Shown here: positions 1 through 11,215 of the stretch, one piece after another
How positions within the stretch are numbered: the first letter of the stretch is position 1
Layout of the letters: each line of letters opens with the position of its first letter
Assembly (NCBI RefSeq): GCF_029309835.1
Contig: NZ_JARJHL010000003.1
Coordinates: forward strand, 350,001-414,000
Direction of reading: 5' to 3'
Source of the DNA: Paracoccus sp. DMF-8
GTDB lineage: Bacteria; Pseudomonadota; Alphaproteobacteria; Rhodobacterales; Rhodobacteraceae
Length of the DNA stretch: 64,000 nt
Notes under the pieces: generated by a model
Told to the model about the DNA's origin: nothing
What the model saw: the letters and a program-made list of their open reading frames with translations, nothing else
The model's database searches: none
Program-made: the position numbers and the translations under genes

Positions 1-352
1 GATAGATCCGTTCCTCCAGCGCATTGTCGGGGGCGATGTCGGCGACGGAATAGCTGCCGGGGCGGTCGACCAGCCCGTCGATAGCCACCGCCCAGGGCTG
101 CGTCTTCAGCGACGACGCATGGCGGGCCGGGTCTTCCTTGCCAAAGCCGAATTCGTAGAAATTGTTGTAATTGGTGATGTCCTGCAGGCTGTTGGGCTTT
201 TCATCCGTCGAAAATGCCGAAGGCTTGCCGCTCAGCGCTTGCGCGGCCGGGGCGAAAACCGGCATCGTGGCAAGGGCGGCCGCGCCGGTCAGAAAGGCGC
301 GGCGTCCAAGATAGACGGCCTGCGGGGTGACATCGGACCATTTCAGTTTCAT
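1..352 (-). CDS. msrP: Protein-methionine-sulfoxide reductase catalytic subunit MsrP, N-terminal part (cut by window edge)
   Basis: Periplasmic molybdopterin enzyme (YedY family) that repairs oxidised methionines in envelope proteins with electrons from a membrane haem subunit, MsrQ. Only about the first 117 residues are here; the 3' end lies beyond base 1. The N-terminus carries a twin-arginine signal (GRRAFLTGAAAL, from about residue 16) ending near an APAAQA site, as expected for a cofactor-loaded Tat substrate. The mature start has the family blocks TNYNNFYEFG and SLKTQPW, followed by a region ending LEERIY, as in E. coli MsrP. The ATG at 352 is the first codon giving this signal peptide. 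No msrQ is visible. The family call is firm; the catalytic Cys is outside the window. Confidence 0.85.
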   Translation of the reverse strand, partial: MKLKWSDVTPQAVYLGRRAFLTGAAALATMPVFAPAAQALSGKPSAFSTDEKPNSLQDITNYNNFYEFGFGKEDPARHASSLKTQPWAVAIDGLVDRPGSYSVADIAPDNALEERIY

Positions 353-447
353 CGGGCGCCCTTTCGTTTCTGCCCCGATGATAAAGGATTATCCGCGCCG
401 ATCACTGCACAGCCCGGTGATCGGTCCAGTGATCGGGCCGCCCCGGT

Positions 448-2268
<1,821 letters not shown>

Positions 2269-4896
2269 TTATTGCAACGGCGTATCGGCAGGTTTGGTTC
2301 CGGCAGAACCCAGCCCGCCATTCGCGACCCGGTTGCCGACCAGCAGCCCTTCCGGCCCGGCCGAGACCTTGACCACCTGCCCATCCAGCAATTCGCCCGA
2401 CAGGATCATTTCGGCCAAGGGGTTCTGCAGGCTGCGCTGGATCACCCGTTTCAGCGGACGCGCGCCGAATACCGGATCATAGCCTTCGTCGGCCAGCCAT
2501 TTCATCGCCTTGTCGTCCAGATCCAGCCCGATCTTGTGGCTTTCCAGACGCTGTTCCAGATCCCACAACTGGATCCGCACGATGCCGTCCATATTGTCGC
2601 GCGACAGCCGGTGAAAGATGATGATCTCATCCAGACGGTTCAGGAATTCCGGCCGGAAATGCGCCCGGACGGCATCCATCACCTGCGCCCGCGCCTGCCC
2701 GCTGTCCGCGCCTTCGGGCAGGGTCGACAACGCCTGCGCCCCAAGGTTCGAGGTCAGGATGATCAGCGTCTGCTTGAAATCCACCGTCCGGCCCTGACCA
2801 TCGGTCAGCTGCCCATCGTCCAGCACCTGCAGCAGCACGTTGAAGACATCGGGATGCGCCTTTTCGACCTCGTCGAACAGCACGACCTGATAGGGCCTGC
2901 GCCGCACGGCCTCGGTCAGGGCGCCGCCTTCGTCATAGCCGACATAGCCCGGAGGCGCGCCGATCAGCCGCGCGACGGAATGTTTCTCCATATATTCGGA
3001 CATGTCGATGCGGACCATCGCCTGATCGTCGTCAAACAGATATTCGGCAATCGCCTTGGTCAGCTCGGTCTTACCGACGCCGGTCGGGCCAAGGAACAGG
3101 AAGCTGCCAAGGGGCCGGCGCGGATCGTTCAGCCCGGCGCGCGCGCGGCGCACCGCGTTCGACACCGCCGTCACGGCCTCGGACTGGCCGATGACGCGCT
3201 GGCCAAGGACTTCCTCCATCTTCAGCAGCTTGTCGCGTTCGCCCTCCAGCATCTTGCTGGTCGGGATGCCGGTCCAGCGTTCGACCACCTCGGCGATCTG
3301 TTCGGGGCGCACGGCTTCCTCGACCAGGGGGCCGTCGTCATTGCCCTCGGCATCCGACAGCTGTTTTTCCAGACCGGGGATGATGCCATAGGACAGCTCG
3401 CCCGCGCGGGCCAGATTGCCTTCGCGCTTGGCCTGATCCAGTTCGGCACGCGCCTTGTCCAACTGCTCTTTCAGGTGGCGCGAGCCTTCCAACTTGTCGC
3501 GTTCGGCCTGCCAGCGGGCGGTCAGGGTCGCGGATTTTTCCTGCAGTTCCGACAGTTGCTTTTCCAGCTTTTCCAGACGGTCGCGCGAACCGGCATCGTC
3601 TTCTTTTTTCAGCGCCTCGCCCTCGATCTGCAATTGCAGGATCTGGCGATCAAGCTGGTCCAGTTCCTCGGGCTTGCTGTCGACTTCCATCCGCAACCGG
3701 CTGGCGGCTTCGTCGACAAGGTCGATGGCCTTGTCGGGCAGGAAACGGTCGGTGATGTAGCGGTTCGACAGGGTCGCCGCCGCCACCAGTGCGGCATCGG
3801 TGATGCGGACGCCGTGGTGCAGTTCGTATTTTTCCTTGATGCCGCGCAGGATCGAAATCGTATCCTCGACCGTCGGCTCCTGAACCATCACCGGCTGGAA
3901 ACGACGGGCCAGCGCCGCGTCTTTTTCGATATACTTGCGATATTCGTCCAGCGTGGTCGCGCCGACACAGTGCAATTCGCCACGCGCCAGCGCGGGCTTG
4001 ATCAGGTTCGCGGCATCCATCGCGCCATCGGTCTTCCCGGCGCCGACCAGAACGTGCAATTCGTCGATGAACAGGATGATATCACCCGCCGCATCCTCGA
4101 TTTCCTTCAGGACGGCTTTCAGGCGTTCCTCGAATTCACCGCGATATTTCGCACCGGCGATCAGCGCGCCCATGTCCAGCGCCCACAACTGTTTGTTGTG
4201 AAGCGATTCGGGCACGTCGCCGTCGATGATGCGCAGGGCCAGACCTTCGGCGATGGCGGTTTTACCCACACCGGGTTCGCCGATCAGCACGGGGTTGTTT
4301 CTCGTGCGGCGGCTTAGGACCTGCATCGCACGGCGGATTTCTTCGTCCCGGCCGATGATCGGGTCGATCTTGCCGTCGGCCGCCGCCTCGGTCAGGTTGC
4401 GGGCGTATTTCGACAGGGCTTCGTAATTTTCCTCGGCGCTGGCGGTGTCGGCGGTGCGGCCCTTGCGGATGTCGTTGATCGCGGCATTCAGCGCCTGCGC
4501 CGTGACCTTGCCCGCAGCCAGCGCATCGCGCGCATTGGTGTTGACGACGGCCAGCGCGGTCAGCACCCGTTCCGCCGGAACAAAGCTGTCACCGGCTTTC
4601 TTGGCCAGGCTTTCCGCCTCGTCCAGCACGCGCACCATCGCGGGGTCGACATAGACCTGACCCTGCCCGCCCGACACCTTGGGCAGCTTGGTCACGGCCT
4701 GATCCGCAGCGCCGCGCACCGCAGCGGCATCCCCACCCGCCCGCGCAATCAGATTGCTGGCAAAGCCCTGATCGTCATCCATCAGCGCCTTCAGCAGATG
4801 TTCGGGGACAACGCGCTGGTTGTTTTCGCGGATGGCGATCGTCTGCGCCGCCTGAATGAACCCGCGAGAGCGTTCCGTAAACTTTTCCATATCCAT
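2269..4896 (-). CDS. clpB: ATP-dependent disaggregase ClpB (Hsp104/Hsp100 family)
   Basis: Hexameric AAA+ chaperone that threads aggregated proteins and hands them to DnaK/DnaJ/GrpE in the cytoplasm. The product is 875 residues, close to the usual 860-880. The order seen is the N-domain with its repeat ([10 protein letters not shown] start), AAA-1 with Walker A GEPGVGKT near residue 205, the coiled-coil middle domain ([19 protein letters not shown]), then AAA-2 with Walker A GPTGVGKT near residue 610, and a C-terminal domain. The frame is open 16 codons further upstream. The ATG at 4896 is preferred because it follows an AAAAGGA ribosome site at good spacing and gives the family N-terminus; the ATG at 4890 is an alternative. 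A heat-shock-like promoter lies upstream. Confidence 0.95.
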   Translation of the reverse strand: MDMEKFTERSRGFIQAAQTIAIRENNQRVVPEHLLKALMDDDQGFASNLIARAGGDAAAVRGAADQAVTKLPKVSGGQGQVYVDPAMVRVLDEAESLAKKAGDSFVPAERVLTALAVVNTNARDALAAGKVTAQALNAAINDIRKGRTADTASAEENYEALSKYARNLTEAAADGKIDPIIGRDEEIRRAMQVLSRRTRNNPVLIGEPGVGKTAIAEGLALRIIDGDVPESLHNKQLWALDMGALIAGAKYRGEFEERLKAVLKEIEDAAGDIILFIDELHVLVGAGKTDGAMDAANLIKPALARGELHCVGATTLDEYRKYIEKDAALARRFQPVMVQEPTVEDTISILRGIKEKYELHHGVRITDAALVAAATLSNRYITDRFLPDKAIDLVDEAASRLRMEVDSKPEELDQLDRQILQLQIEGEALKKEDDAGSRDRLEKLEKQLSELQEKSATLTARWQAERDKLEGSRHLKEQLDKARAELDQAKREGNLARAGELSYGIIPGLEKQLSDAEGNDDGPLVEEAVRPEQIAEVVERWTGIPTSKMLEGERDKLLKMEEVLGQRVIGQSEAVTAVSNAVRRARAGLNDPRRPLGSFLFLGPTGVGKTELTKAIAEYLFDDDQAMVRIDMSEYMEKHSVARLIGAPPGYVGYDEGGALTEAVRRRPYQVVLFDEVEKAHPDVFNVLLQVLDDGQLTDGQGRTVDFKQTLIILTSNLGAQALSTLPEGADSGQARAQVMDAVRAHFRPEFLNRLDEIIIFHRLSRDNMDGIVRIQLWDLEQRLESHKIGLDLDDKAMKWLADEGYDPVFGARPLKRVIQRSLQNPLAEMILSGELLDGQVVKVSAGPEGLLVGNRVANGGLGSAGTKPADTPLQ

Positions 4897-4965
4897 GAGA
4901 ATATCCTTTTCTGGCACCCTGTCTGGACCGCCCTGAAAAGGCACGGTCCGGTCGGGCCTCAGCCA

Positions 4966-4996
4966 TTATCTGGGCGCGGGAAAACGGGGTTTCAAG
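4966..4996 (-). promoter_or_regulatory. Candidate RpoH (sigma-32) promoter of clpB
   Basis: On the minus strand a CTTGAAA -35 element (4990-4996) is followed after 15 bases by CCCAGATAA (4966-4974), close to the heat-shock pattern CTTGAAA - CCCATNT. It would start transcription about 60 bases before the clpB ATG. The assignment is by pattern only. Confidence 0.5.
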
Positions 4997-5046
4997 GGTG
5001 GCGGTTCCCCCCTATAAACGCCGGGATCTTCATACCGGGGGATGGG

Positions 5047-5739
5047 ATGGACGACCGTCTGATCGTGGCGCTGGACGTGCCGAATGCACTTGCCGGGCTG
5101 GAACTGGCCGAAAAGCTGGGCGATGCCGTCAGCTTCTACAAGATCGGCCTGGGGATGCTGACCGGCGGCGGCTTGGCGCTGGCCAATGAGCTGAAGCAGG
5201 AACATGGCAAGCGCATCTTTCTGGACATGAAATTCTTCGACATCGGCGCCACGGTCGAATCCGCCGTGCGCGGGATCGCGCAATATGATCTGGATTTCCT
5301 GACCGTCCACGGCGACCCGCATGTGGTGCGCGCCGCCAAACAGGGCGCGGCAGGCAAGGATCTGAAGATTCTGGCCGTGACTGTCCTGACATCCCTCGAC
5401 CGGGCCGATCTGGACGCGGGGCTGATCGTGCCGGGCGATCTGGCCGAAATCACCACCACCCGCGCCGCCCGCGCATTCGAGGCAGGCGCCGATGGCGTCA
5501 TCGCCAGCCCGCGAGAGGCCGCGCTGATCCGCGCCCTGCCGCAGGCGGCGGGCCGCCTGATCGTCACCCCCGGCGTCCGCCCGGCGGGGTCGGACGCAGG
5601 CGACCAGAAACGGATCGAGACCCCGGCCGCAGCCATCGCGGCAGGCGCCGACCATCTGGTCGTCGGCCGTCCGATCTGGCAGGCCACCGATCCCCGCGCC
5701 GCCGCGCAGGCCATCGCCGCCGAAATCGCAGGCGCCTGA
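5047..5739 (+). CDS. pyrF: Orotidine 5'-phosphate decarboxylase
   Basis: Last step of UMP synthesis: decarboxylates OMP in the cytoplasm. The product is 230 residues, a normal length. The catalytic signature reads LDMKFFDIGATV, giving Asp60, Lys62 and Asp65, the D-x-K-x-x-D charge network of the family; the Rhodobacterales-type FFDIGATV replaces the common LHDIPNTV. A GVRPAGSD phosphate-binding segment lies near the C-terminus. The frame is open far upstream across the clpB promoter, but the ATG at 5047 gives the standard N-terminus (DDRLIVALDVP). The gene is divergent from clpB and 9 bases short of the convergent hypothetical gene. Confidence 0.95.
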   Translation: MDDRLIVALDVPNALAGLELAEKLGDAVSFYKIGLGMLTGGGLALANELKQEHGKRIFLDMKFFDIGATVESAVRGIAQYDLDFLTVHGDPHVVRAAKQGAAGKDLKILAVTVLTSLDRADLDAGLIVPGDLAEITTTRAARAFEAGADGVIASPREAALIRALPQAAGRLIVTPGVRPAGSDAGDQKRIETPAAAIAAGADHLVVGRPIWQATDPRAAAQAIAAEIAGA

Positions 5740-5748
5740 TCGTCGGCT

Positions 5749-6174
5749 CTAGCCCGACAATGTGGCGAAACTGGCGCATTCCGGGTCGATCACCCACCCC
5801 CGGTTGCCCTGCACAAAGGAATCGCGGCCGGTCCCGTCGGGATGATGCAACCTGCGGATGGTCGCCGAAATCTGGTTGGCCAGCGCGCGGTCGTCACCTG
5901 CATCGACACTCACCGCGTAATTGTTCGAAATCGTCGTGCGCACGATATAAAGATCGCGCCCCTCCAGCCCCTGACCCGACAGCGCCTGTGCGAAATGGGC
6001 GACATCGGCGCGCGCCTCGGCGCAGCCCTTGGGGGTCGTGTCATAGGATGCGATCAGGGCGTGCCATTGTCCGATTTGGGTCACGCCCACAATCGCGCCC
6101 GTGCTGTTGTCCGCATCCGGATCCGGAACCGGACCGGGCAGGGGAACGGGTGCGACAAAATCCTTCAGTTCCAT
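5749..6174 (-). CDS. Hypothetical protein, 141 aa
   Basis: Not recognised. The ATG at 6174 follows an AAAGAGG ribosome site at 6-base spacing and is preferred over the longer frame opening at 6282. The product begins with a Pro-rich, acidic stretch (about residues 8-24), then a globular-looking part with a GVTQIGQWHALI segment, a single Cys in KGCAEARADVAHF, and a C-terminus ending in an ECASFATLSG tail. No signal peptide or membrane segment is visible, so it is probably cytoplasmic. It converges with pyrF. Codon use matches its neighbours. It may be a lineage-specific protein; no function is proposed. Confidence 0.6.
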   Translation of the reverse strand: MELKDFVAPVPLPGPVPDPDADNSTGAIVGVTQIGQWHALIASYDTTPKGCAEARADVAHFAQALSGQGLEGRDLYIVRTTISNNYAVSVDAGDDRALANQISATIRRLHHPDGTGRDSFVQGNRGWVIDPECASFATLSG

Positions 6175-6316
6175 CGTGACCTCTTTGACTGATCCGGACG
6201 GTTTTCTGGCTGTCCATCGAACAGAACGACGCCCGGAAAATGCGTGACATCGGGAAAGCGATTCGAGGAATTCCGGCACCAAGGATACGACAGCCGCCGC
6301 TTGGCGCGAAGCGGTC

Positions 6317-6715
6317 TCAGCCGTGGATGACCTGCCGCACGCGGTCGCGAAAGGCGGGCACGGCGCGGGGGTGGGCGATGAATTCGGCGACGGGCATCAG
6401 GCGCCATTCCTGCCCTTCGTCGCCGAAGCGGATGGCCGCGATATCCGCATCGGTCAGGGTGCCGGAAAACAGCCATGCGGGACGGTCGTCCGCGCCGAAA
6501 CGATGCGCGGCCAGCCGCGACGGGTCCGGCGACAGGCCGAATTCTTCGGCCAGTTCGCGCAGGGCGCAGGCGATGGGGGTCTCGTCCCCTTCCGGGCCGC
6601 CGCCGGGCAGGTCCCAATGGCCGGGAAAGGGAATATGCGCGAAATTGTCGCGCAGCAGGGTCAGCAGGCAATCACCCCGCATCAGCAGCAGCTTGGCGCC
6701 GATGAAATCCGCCAC
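6317..6715 (-). CDS. NUDIX hydrolase
   Basis: Hydrolyses a nucleoside-diphosphate-linked substrate; the exact substrate cannot be read. The product is 132 residues, and a complete Nudix box (G-x5-E-x7-REL-x-EE-x-G-L, in GGPEGDETPIACALRELAEE) is seen near residues 37-60. The start at 6715 is a GTG only 3 bases after the nfeD stop, with a GGA-containing ribosome site inside the end of nfeD, so it is probably translated with it. An internal ATG 11 codons on (MRGDCLLTL) is a weaker alternative. It is the last gene of the SPFH-nfeD-NUDIX group. Confidence 0.85.
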   Translation of the reverse strand: MADFIGAKLLLMRGDCLLTLLRDNFAHIPFPGHWDLPGGGPEGDETPIACALRELAEEFGLSPDPSRLAAHRFGADDRPAWLFSGTLTDADIAAIRFGDEGQEWRLMPVAEFIAHPRAVPAFRDRVRQVIHG

Positions 6716-6718
6716 CGG

Positions 6719-7003
6719 CTATTTCCGGGGCGGATTGTCGTTGATGTCGGTTTTCCAGATCTTGACCTGACCATGGGTCACGCCCATCAGCCTGCGCAGG
6801 GCCAGCCAGACCAAGCCGGACATGACGGCGGTGACGATCAGCGCGACCGGAAAGCTGGCCGGGGCAATCCCCAGCAGCAGCGCCAGCCCCATCAGCAGGA
6901 CGGCAATCGCCACGCCCAGAAAGATCCAGACCGGGGCCAGCACCTCGACCGCCGCCAGAACCAGCGCGGCAATGATCCAGAGCCAGCCGTTTTCCCAGCT
7001 CAT
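6719..7003 (-). CDS. NfeD-like membrane protein (short form)
   Basis: A 94-residue protein with hydrophobic segments at about residues 6-24, 28-46 and 52-70 and a short basic C-terminal tail (RRLMGVTHGQVKIWKTD). Short NfeD-family proteins are encoded beside SPFH/stomatin genes and are thought to form membrane complexes with them. Here the ATG overlaps the stop of the upstream SPFH gene by 4 bases (7000-7003), which supports the pairing. The soluble OB-fold domain of longer NfeD proteins is reduced or missing. Location: inner membrane. Confidence 0.8.
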   Translation of the reverse strand: MSWENGWLWIIAALVLAAVEVLAPVWIFLGVAIAVLLMGLALLLGIAPASFPVALIVTAVMSGLVWLALRRLMGVTHGQVKIWKTDINDNPPRK

Positions 7004-7890
7004 TTCCCGGCGCCCTTCAGCAGCTTGAAGGCGTCGCCGAATGCTTCCAGCGCGGATGCGGGCACAATGATCGTCTGCTTGCCTGTGCCCTTGCCGACCT
7101 CGGTCAGGGCCTCGACCTGCTTCATCGCGACCTGATATTGCGCGGCCTCCAGCCCGCCATCGCGGATCGCAACCGCCAGCGTATTGGTGGCAAAAGCCTC
7201 GGCCTCGGCCAGAACGCGACGGGCCTTGGCCTGCTGTTCCGCGGCATAGAGTTCGGCATCGGCATGCAGTTCGGTGGCGCGGCGCTTGCCCTCGGCCTCG
7301 GTGACCTGGGCGCGGCGGGCGCGTTCGGCGTTCAACTGTTGCAGCATCGCGGCGCGGGTCGCCTGATCCAGATTGACGTCCAGAATTTCGGCGCGCGTCA
7401 CCTCGATCCCCCAGTCATCGACGGTATTGGCCAGGTTTTCGCTGATCCGTTCGATCAGCTGGGCGCGGTTCGACTGGACCTGATCCAGCTCCATCGTGCC
7501 GATTTCGGACCGCACGATCCCGGCAACGGTCGTGGCGATGGCCGCGTCAATGTCGCGGATGCGGTAGACTGTCTTTTCCGGTTCGATGATGCGGTAAAAG
7601 ACACTGGTTTCGACCTGCACCAGCACGTTGTCCTTGGTGATCGCGTCCTGGCTGTTCGAAGGCAACTGGCGTTCCAGAACCGAAATCCTGTGCGCGACAC
7701 GGTCCAGAAACGGCACGATCACATTGATCCCCGGCCCCAGCACCGCATGCAACCGGCCAAACCGTTCGATGACGTATTTTTCCGATTGCGGCACGATGCG
7801 GATGGCCCGCGTGACGACGATGAAGATCACCACGGCAAGGATGATCAGCGCCATGTTCTGGGCGAGAAGTTCGGCAAGGAATGGCGGCAT
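7000..7890 (-). CDS. SPFH/Band 7 (stomatin-like, QmcA-type) protein
   Basis: A 296-residue membrane-anchored scaffold protein. A single N-terminal hydrophobic anchor (about residues 12-27) precedes the SPFH domain (IRIVPQSEKYVIERFGR ... LERQLPSNSQDAITKDNV), then a long Ala/Glu/Arg-rich helix (about residues 195-250) that in this family drives oligomerisation. Members organise membrane microdomains or regulate membrane proteases. Pairing with NfeD directly downstream is the usual context. No protease gene is adjacent, so an FtsH-modulating role is not indicated. Confidence 0.9.
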   Translation of the reverse strand: MPPFLAELLAQNMALIILAVVIFIVVTRAIRIVPQSEKYVIERFGRLHAVLGPGINVIVPFLDRVAHRISVLERQLPSNSQDAITKDNVLVQVETSVFYRIIEPEKTVYRIRDIDAAIATTVAGIVRSEIGTMELDQVQSNRAQLIERISENLANTVDDWGIEVTRAEILDVNLDQATRAAMLQQLNAERARRAQVTEAEGKRRATELHADAELYAAEQQAKARRVLAEAEAFATNTLAVAIRDGGLEAAQYQVAMKQVEALTEVGKGTGKQTIIVPASALEAFGDAFKLLKGAGK

Positions 7891-7916
7891 TGGTCAAATC
7901 CCGGTTCAGAAATGGG

Positions 7917-8783
7917 TCATTCGGCCGCGACGGACAGGTCCCGCGAATCCTCGGGGCTGATGGTCGCAAGCCGGGCAATCAGCTTGGCAAAGCGCCTGGC
8001 GAAAACATCGAAATCCGCGCGCGGCTCGATCCTTTTTTCATCCATATAGAGCGAGCGGTCCATTTCAAGCTGCAAAACATGGACATTGCGCGCGGGCTGG
8101 CCATAGGCGGCGGTGATATAGGCGCCCGAAAACGGTGAATTGCGCCGCATCCGAAAGCCTTCGGCCAGAATCGCCGATGTCACCTCTTGCGTGATGCGCA
8201 CCGAAGCTGACGCACCGTTACGGTCGCCCAGCACGATTTCGGGGCGCGGCATCGGCAGATGGGCCAGCGCGTCGCGGGGCATGGAATGGGTGTCGATCAG
8301 GATCGCGCCGCCGAATCGGGCGCAGGCTTCGTCGATCAGCGCCGACAGCGCGGCATGATAGGGCCGCCACAGGTTCTCGATCCGCGAATCGGCATCCTTG
8401 CGCGAAATCGGGCGGTCATAGATGGCGCGGCCCTGCGACACGACGCGGGGAATCACCCCCAGCCCCGCCATGATGCGCGGGTTCAGCTTGCCCGGCGCGG
8501 CGCCTTCGACAACCAGCGGGTCCATATCCTCGGGGGCGCGGTTCAGGTCGACGACGCTGCGCGGCACCCGCGCCGTCAGCACCATCGCGCCATGGTCCAC
8601 CGCAGGCGCGATCAGCCGGTCGACAAAGGCATCTTCGGACGACCGCAGATGCAGCGGATCCAGCCGGGTCTTGGGCAAGAACCAGTCCGGATAGGACCGC
8701 CCCGAATGGGGCGATGCGAATATGATCCCGTTCCGCCAGCCCGTCGGGCGGATCAGGTCCAGGACGGGTTCATCCGCGCGCAT
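7917..8783 (-). CDS. N-formylglutamate amidohydrolase family protein
   Basis: The family removes the formyl group from N-formyl-glutamate in histidine degradation (HutG type), but many members are orphans of unknown substrate. The product is 288 residues, with the metal/substrate motifs ASPHSGRSYP near residue 20 and LIDTHSMP in the middle, typical of the family. The ATG at 8783 was chosen over the frame opening at 8888 because the extension is non-conserved and the MRADEPV start gives the usual length. No hut genes are in the window, so a role in histidine use is not supported by context. Confidence 0.82.
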   Translation of the reverse strand: MRADEPVLDLIRPTGWRNGIIFASPHSGRSYPDWFLPKTRLDPLHLRSSEDAFVDRLIAPAVDHGAMVLTARVPRSVVDLNRAPEDMDPLVVEGAAPGKLNPRIMAGLGVIPRVVSQGRAIYDRPISRKDADSRIENLWRPYHAALSALIDEACARFGGAILIDTHSMPRDALAHLPMPRPEIVLGDRNGASASVRITQEVTSAILAEGFRMRRNSPFSGAYITAAYGQPARNVHVLQLEMDRSLYMDEKRIEPRADFDVFARRFAKLIARLATISPEDSRDLSVAAE

Positions 8784-8942
8784 TGCAAACAGCCTGTGAA
8801 CAACCAATGTCGCCTGTATATATTCCTTGTGAAGCCGGCGCCAATAGCACTTGCGCCCTGGATGGAGTGTCGATATAGACACCGCCACCGAACGCGGTTT
8901 TGCCGGATGCAGCCTTACATTGCAGGCAGAATCACCAAGGTG

Positions 8943-9017
8943 GGGCGGTTAGCTCAGCGGTAGAGCACTACGTTGACATCGTAGTGGCCACTGGTTCGAT
9001 CCCAGTACCGCCCACCA
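8943..9017 (+). tRNA. tRNA-Val (anticodon GAC)
   Basis: A 75-base cloverleaf with a 7-bp acceptor stem (GGGCGGT at 8943-8949 pairs with ACCGCCC at 9007-9013), the D-loop AGCTCAGCGG, an anticodon stem CTACG/CGTAG with loop TTGACAT (GAC at 8975-8977, reading GUC/GUU) and a T-arm with GGTTCGATCC. The 3' CCA is encoded (9015-9017). Confidence 0.97.
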
Positions 9018-9101
9018 TTCATTCGCCGCCCCCGGCCAGCCAGGGGCATTTCGTTTCACAAGGCGCCGCATGCGTTGCGCCGCGAAAAGAGGAGAAGACC
9101 T

Positions 9102-9227
9102 ATGAAGGTTCGCAATTCGCTCCGCTCGCTCAAGACGCGGCATCGTGATTGCCAAGTCGTGCGCCGCAAGGGCCGTATCTACGTCATCAACAAGACGAAT
9201 CGCCGCTTCAAGGCGCGTCAGGGCTGA
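9102..9227 (+). CDS. rpmJ: 50S ribosomal protein L36 (zinc-free type, 41 aa)
   Basis: Small ribosomal protein of the large subunit. The translation starts [18 protein letters not shown], continues [23 protein letters not shown], and is highly basic, as in the YkgO/L36 type common in Alphaproteobacteria. It contains only one Cys, so the zinc ribbon of the C+ form is absent. A strong AAGAGGAGA ribosome site precedes the ATG at 9102. It lies just after tRNA-Val and ends at a strong terminator. Confidence 0.96.
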   Translation: MKVRNSLRSLKTRHRDCQVVRRKGRIYVINKTNRRFKARQG

Positions 9228-9265
9228 TGCCGGGTCCCCAAGGGGACCGATACGCGACGGAAACG

Positions 9266-9298
9266 AAAGGCCGGTGCATCGCTGCACCGGCCTTTTTT
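9266..9298 (+). terminator. Rho-independent terminator after L36
   Basis: A 13-bp stem (AAAGGCCGGTGCA at 9266-9278 with its complement at 9283-9295), a 4-base TCGC loop and a T run to 9298. Its A-rich left flank means it could also stop the leftward gene ending at 9333. Confidence 0.9.
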
Positions 9299-9332
9299 AT
9301 TGTCCCGATAAGGGGATAGATGCCGCCCTGCC

Positions 9333-10997
9333 CTATTTCAGCAACTCGCGGATGATCGATTCGGCATCCAGCCCGATCCCGTTGTTGTTGCCCCGATTCT
9401 GGCCACGCCGCAGCGCATCGCGATTCTGCCGCGCCTGCCGGACATATTTCCCATCGGGCCAGTTGCGCAGATAGGTGTTGTAGGATCTGACCGTGTTGCG
9501 CTCTCGTGCCACGGTAAAGGCGCGGTCATCACGGTCGCCGCGAATCACCTGACCGCCACTGTTCAGCTCGCGCAGCCGCGCCCGCGCCTGTTCCGCATGG
9601 ATGCCGTTCGGATAGCGGTCCAGATAGGCGCGCAGATTGGCCGCGCCACCCCGCGCGCCGGTCTGCTGCCAATAGGCCTGATCCCGGTCGCGGCTGCTCG
9701 CAACGGTCTGGCTGGCCCGTTCGCGCAGCAGGCTGATCTGCGGCGCGGTCAGATAGCCCGTCGCAGGCAGGCCATTGTTGCGCTGAAAGTTGCGGATCGC
9801 ATTGCGGCTGCGGCTGCCAAAGACACCATCGATGCCCCCGGTGCCATAGTTCAGCGTGTTCAGATCGCGCTGGATCTGGATCCGCGCCGACCGCGACAGG
9901 CCAAGCCGCGATTCGGTCGCATAGCCTTCGGGCTGAACCGGCGCGGGCCGGACGGGCGCCGGTTGCGCAGGCGCAGGCTGGGCGGGGACAGGCTGGGCGG
10001 GCGCCGGGGTGGACGCCGGTGTGGACGCAGCCGCGAATTCGGCCAGCTGGCGGCCGGCGGCATCGGCATATTCACCCTGCGGAAAGCGGTTCAGATAGCT
10101 GCGATAGGCGTCGGGCGTATTGGTCGCGGCGGCCTCGGCCCAGGCATCGCGGTCGCGATCTGCGCCATCCACCGTTTCGCCCAGCTGATCCAGCCGGGCC
10201 GAGGCGGCTGCCGAATACAGCCCGCCCGGATGGTCGCGCAGATAGGCACGATAGGCATCCGCCGTATCGGCCGCAGCCGCCGCAGCCCGTGCATCCCGGT
10301 CGGGTTGCAGGATGCCATTGCCGCCCTGCGCGCCCGCCATGCCATCACCGGCGGCGGCCGGAACCAGCACCAGCCCGGTGTTGCCGCCCTCGACCATCCG
10401 CAGGCCCTCGATCTCGTCCAGCGCATCCTGAACCGTGGTGCCGGGCACCAGCAAGGCCTGCGCGGCACTGGTCGCCGCGGCGGGAGAGCCGCCCAGAACC
10501 GTGACGCCATCGGGCGGGCGCAGGTTGCCGATGCCGCTTTCCAGCCCCTCGTGGCGCGGCATGTCGGCATCGTCATGGCCCAGCACGATCACCGCACCCG
10601 GCGCGGCATCGGTCAGCATGTCCATGGTCGCACCCAGTGACACGCCCTGCGCCGAAACCGTCACCGGATCGGGGTTTTCGGCATCCGAAGCCATGAACCA
10701 CGCATCCCGGTCGCCATGCAGGAAATGCCCGTTCAGCAGGACCAGCCTGACCCCCGGCTGATCGTCGGCACGCAACAGATCGGCCACGGCGCGGCGCAGA
10801 TCGTCGCCCGCCAGATCCGTGCCGCTGACCGTGCGAAACCCCGCGTCCCGCATCGCCTGCGCCACCGGCGCGACATCCGCGCCCTCTGGGCTGTCGGCAT
10901 GGTCATAGCGTTCGTTCGCAACCACGACACCGCGATTTTCGGCCCAGATCGGGGTCGCGACAATGGTTGCACACAGGGCCAGCAGGGGCAGGCGCAT
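9333..10997 (-). CDS. Periplasmic caspase-like (apparently inactive) protein with peptidoglycan-binding and repeat modules
   Basis: A 554-residue exported protein. Modules in order: signal peptide (residues 1-19, cut near WAE); a region like the p20 fold of peptidase C14 (about 21-200), with RGVVVANERY at its start and LLNGHFLHGD at 86-95 holding the His dyad position; two helical repeats (about 247-272 and 297-322); a Pro/Ala-rich linker (325-357); a PG_binding_1 domain (about 371-424, RIQIQRDLNTLNYGTGGIDG); and two more repeats (453-478, 504-529). The expected catalytic DACR motif is replaced by VLGHDDAD (138-145), so the Cys is missing. The ATG at 10997 follows AAAGGAA and gives a good signal peptide. 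Substrate or partner unknown. The caspase call is by pattern and could be wrong; the PG-binding call is firm. Confidence 0.75.
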   Translation of the reverse strand: MRLPLLALCATIVATPIWAENRGVVVANERYDHADSPEGADVAPVAQAMRDAGFRTVSGTDLAGDDLRRAVADLLRADDQPGVRLVLLNGHFLHGDRDAWFMASDAENPDPVTVSAQGVSLGATMDMLTDAAPGAVIVLGHDDADMPRHEGLESGIGNLRPPDGVTVLGGSPAAATSAAQALLVPGTTVQDALDEIEGLRMVEGGNTGLVLVPAAAGDGMAGAQGGNGILQPDRDARAAAAAADTADAYRAYLRDHPGGLYSAAASARLDQLGETVDGADRDRDAWAEAAATNTPDAYRSYLNRFPQGEYADAAGRQLAEFAAASTPASTPAPAQPVPAQPAPAQPAPVRPAPVQPEGYATESRLGLSRSARIQIQRDLNTLNYGTGGIDGVFGSRSRNAIRNFQRNNGLPATGYLTAPQISLLRERASQTVASSRDRDQAYWQQTGARGGAANLRAYLDRYPNGIHAEQARARLRELNSGGQVIRGDRDDRAFTVARERNTVRSYNTYLRNWPDGKYVRQARQNRDALRRGQNRGNNNGIGLDAESIIRELLK

Positions 10998-11215
10998 CGG
11001 CAGTTCCTTTTCTTCTCGGGCCGGATCGGGGCGGCCCGCCCGGTGGTGTTTCCTCATATCCTGCCGTTGGGCAGACGGTCATTCCATCCCTTTTAACGCG
11101 CCGGACCCGGATTTAATTCCCAGGGGCAGATCACGAGATCGCCACCGGAACCGCTTGGCAATCGCCCGCCCAGATCCGATGATGGGCCGAGCGCACACAG
11201 CCGAAAGTCCAACCC

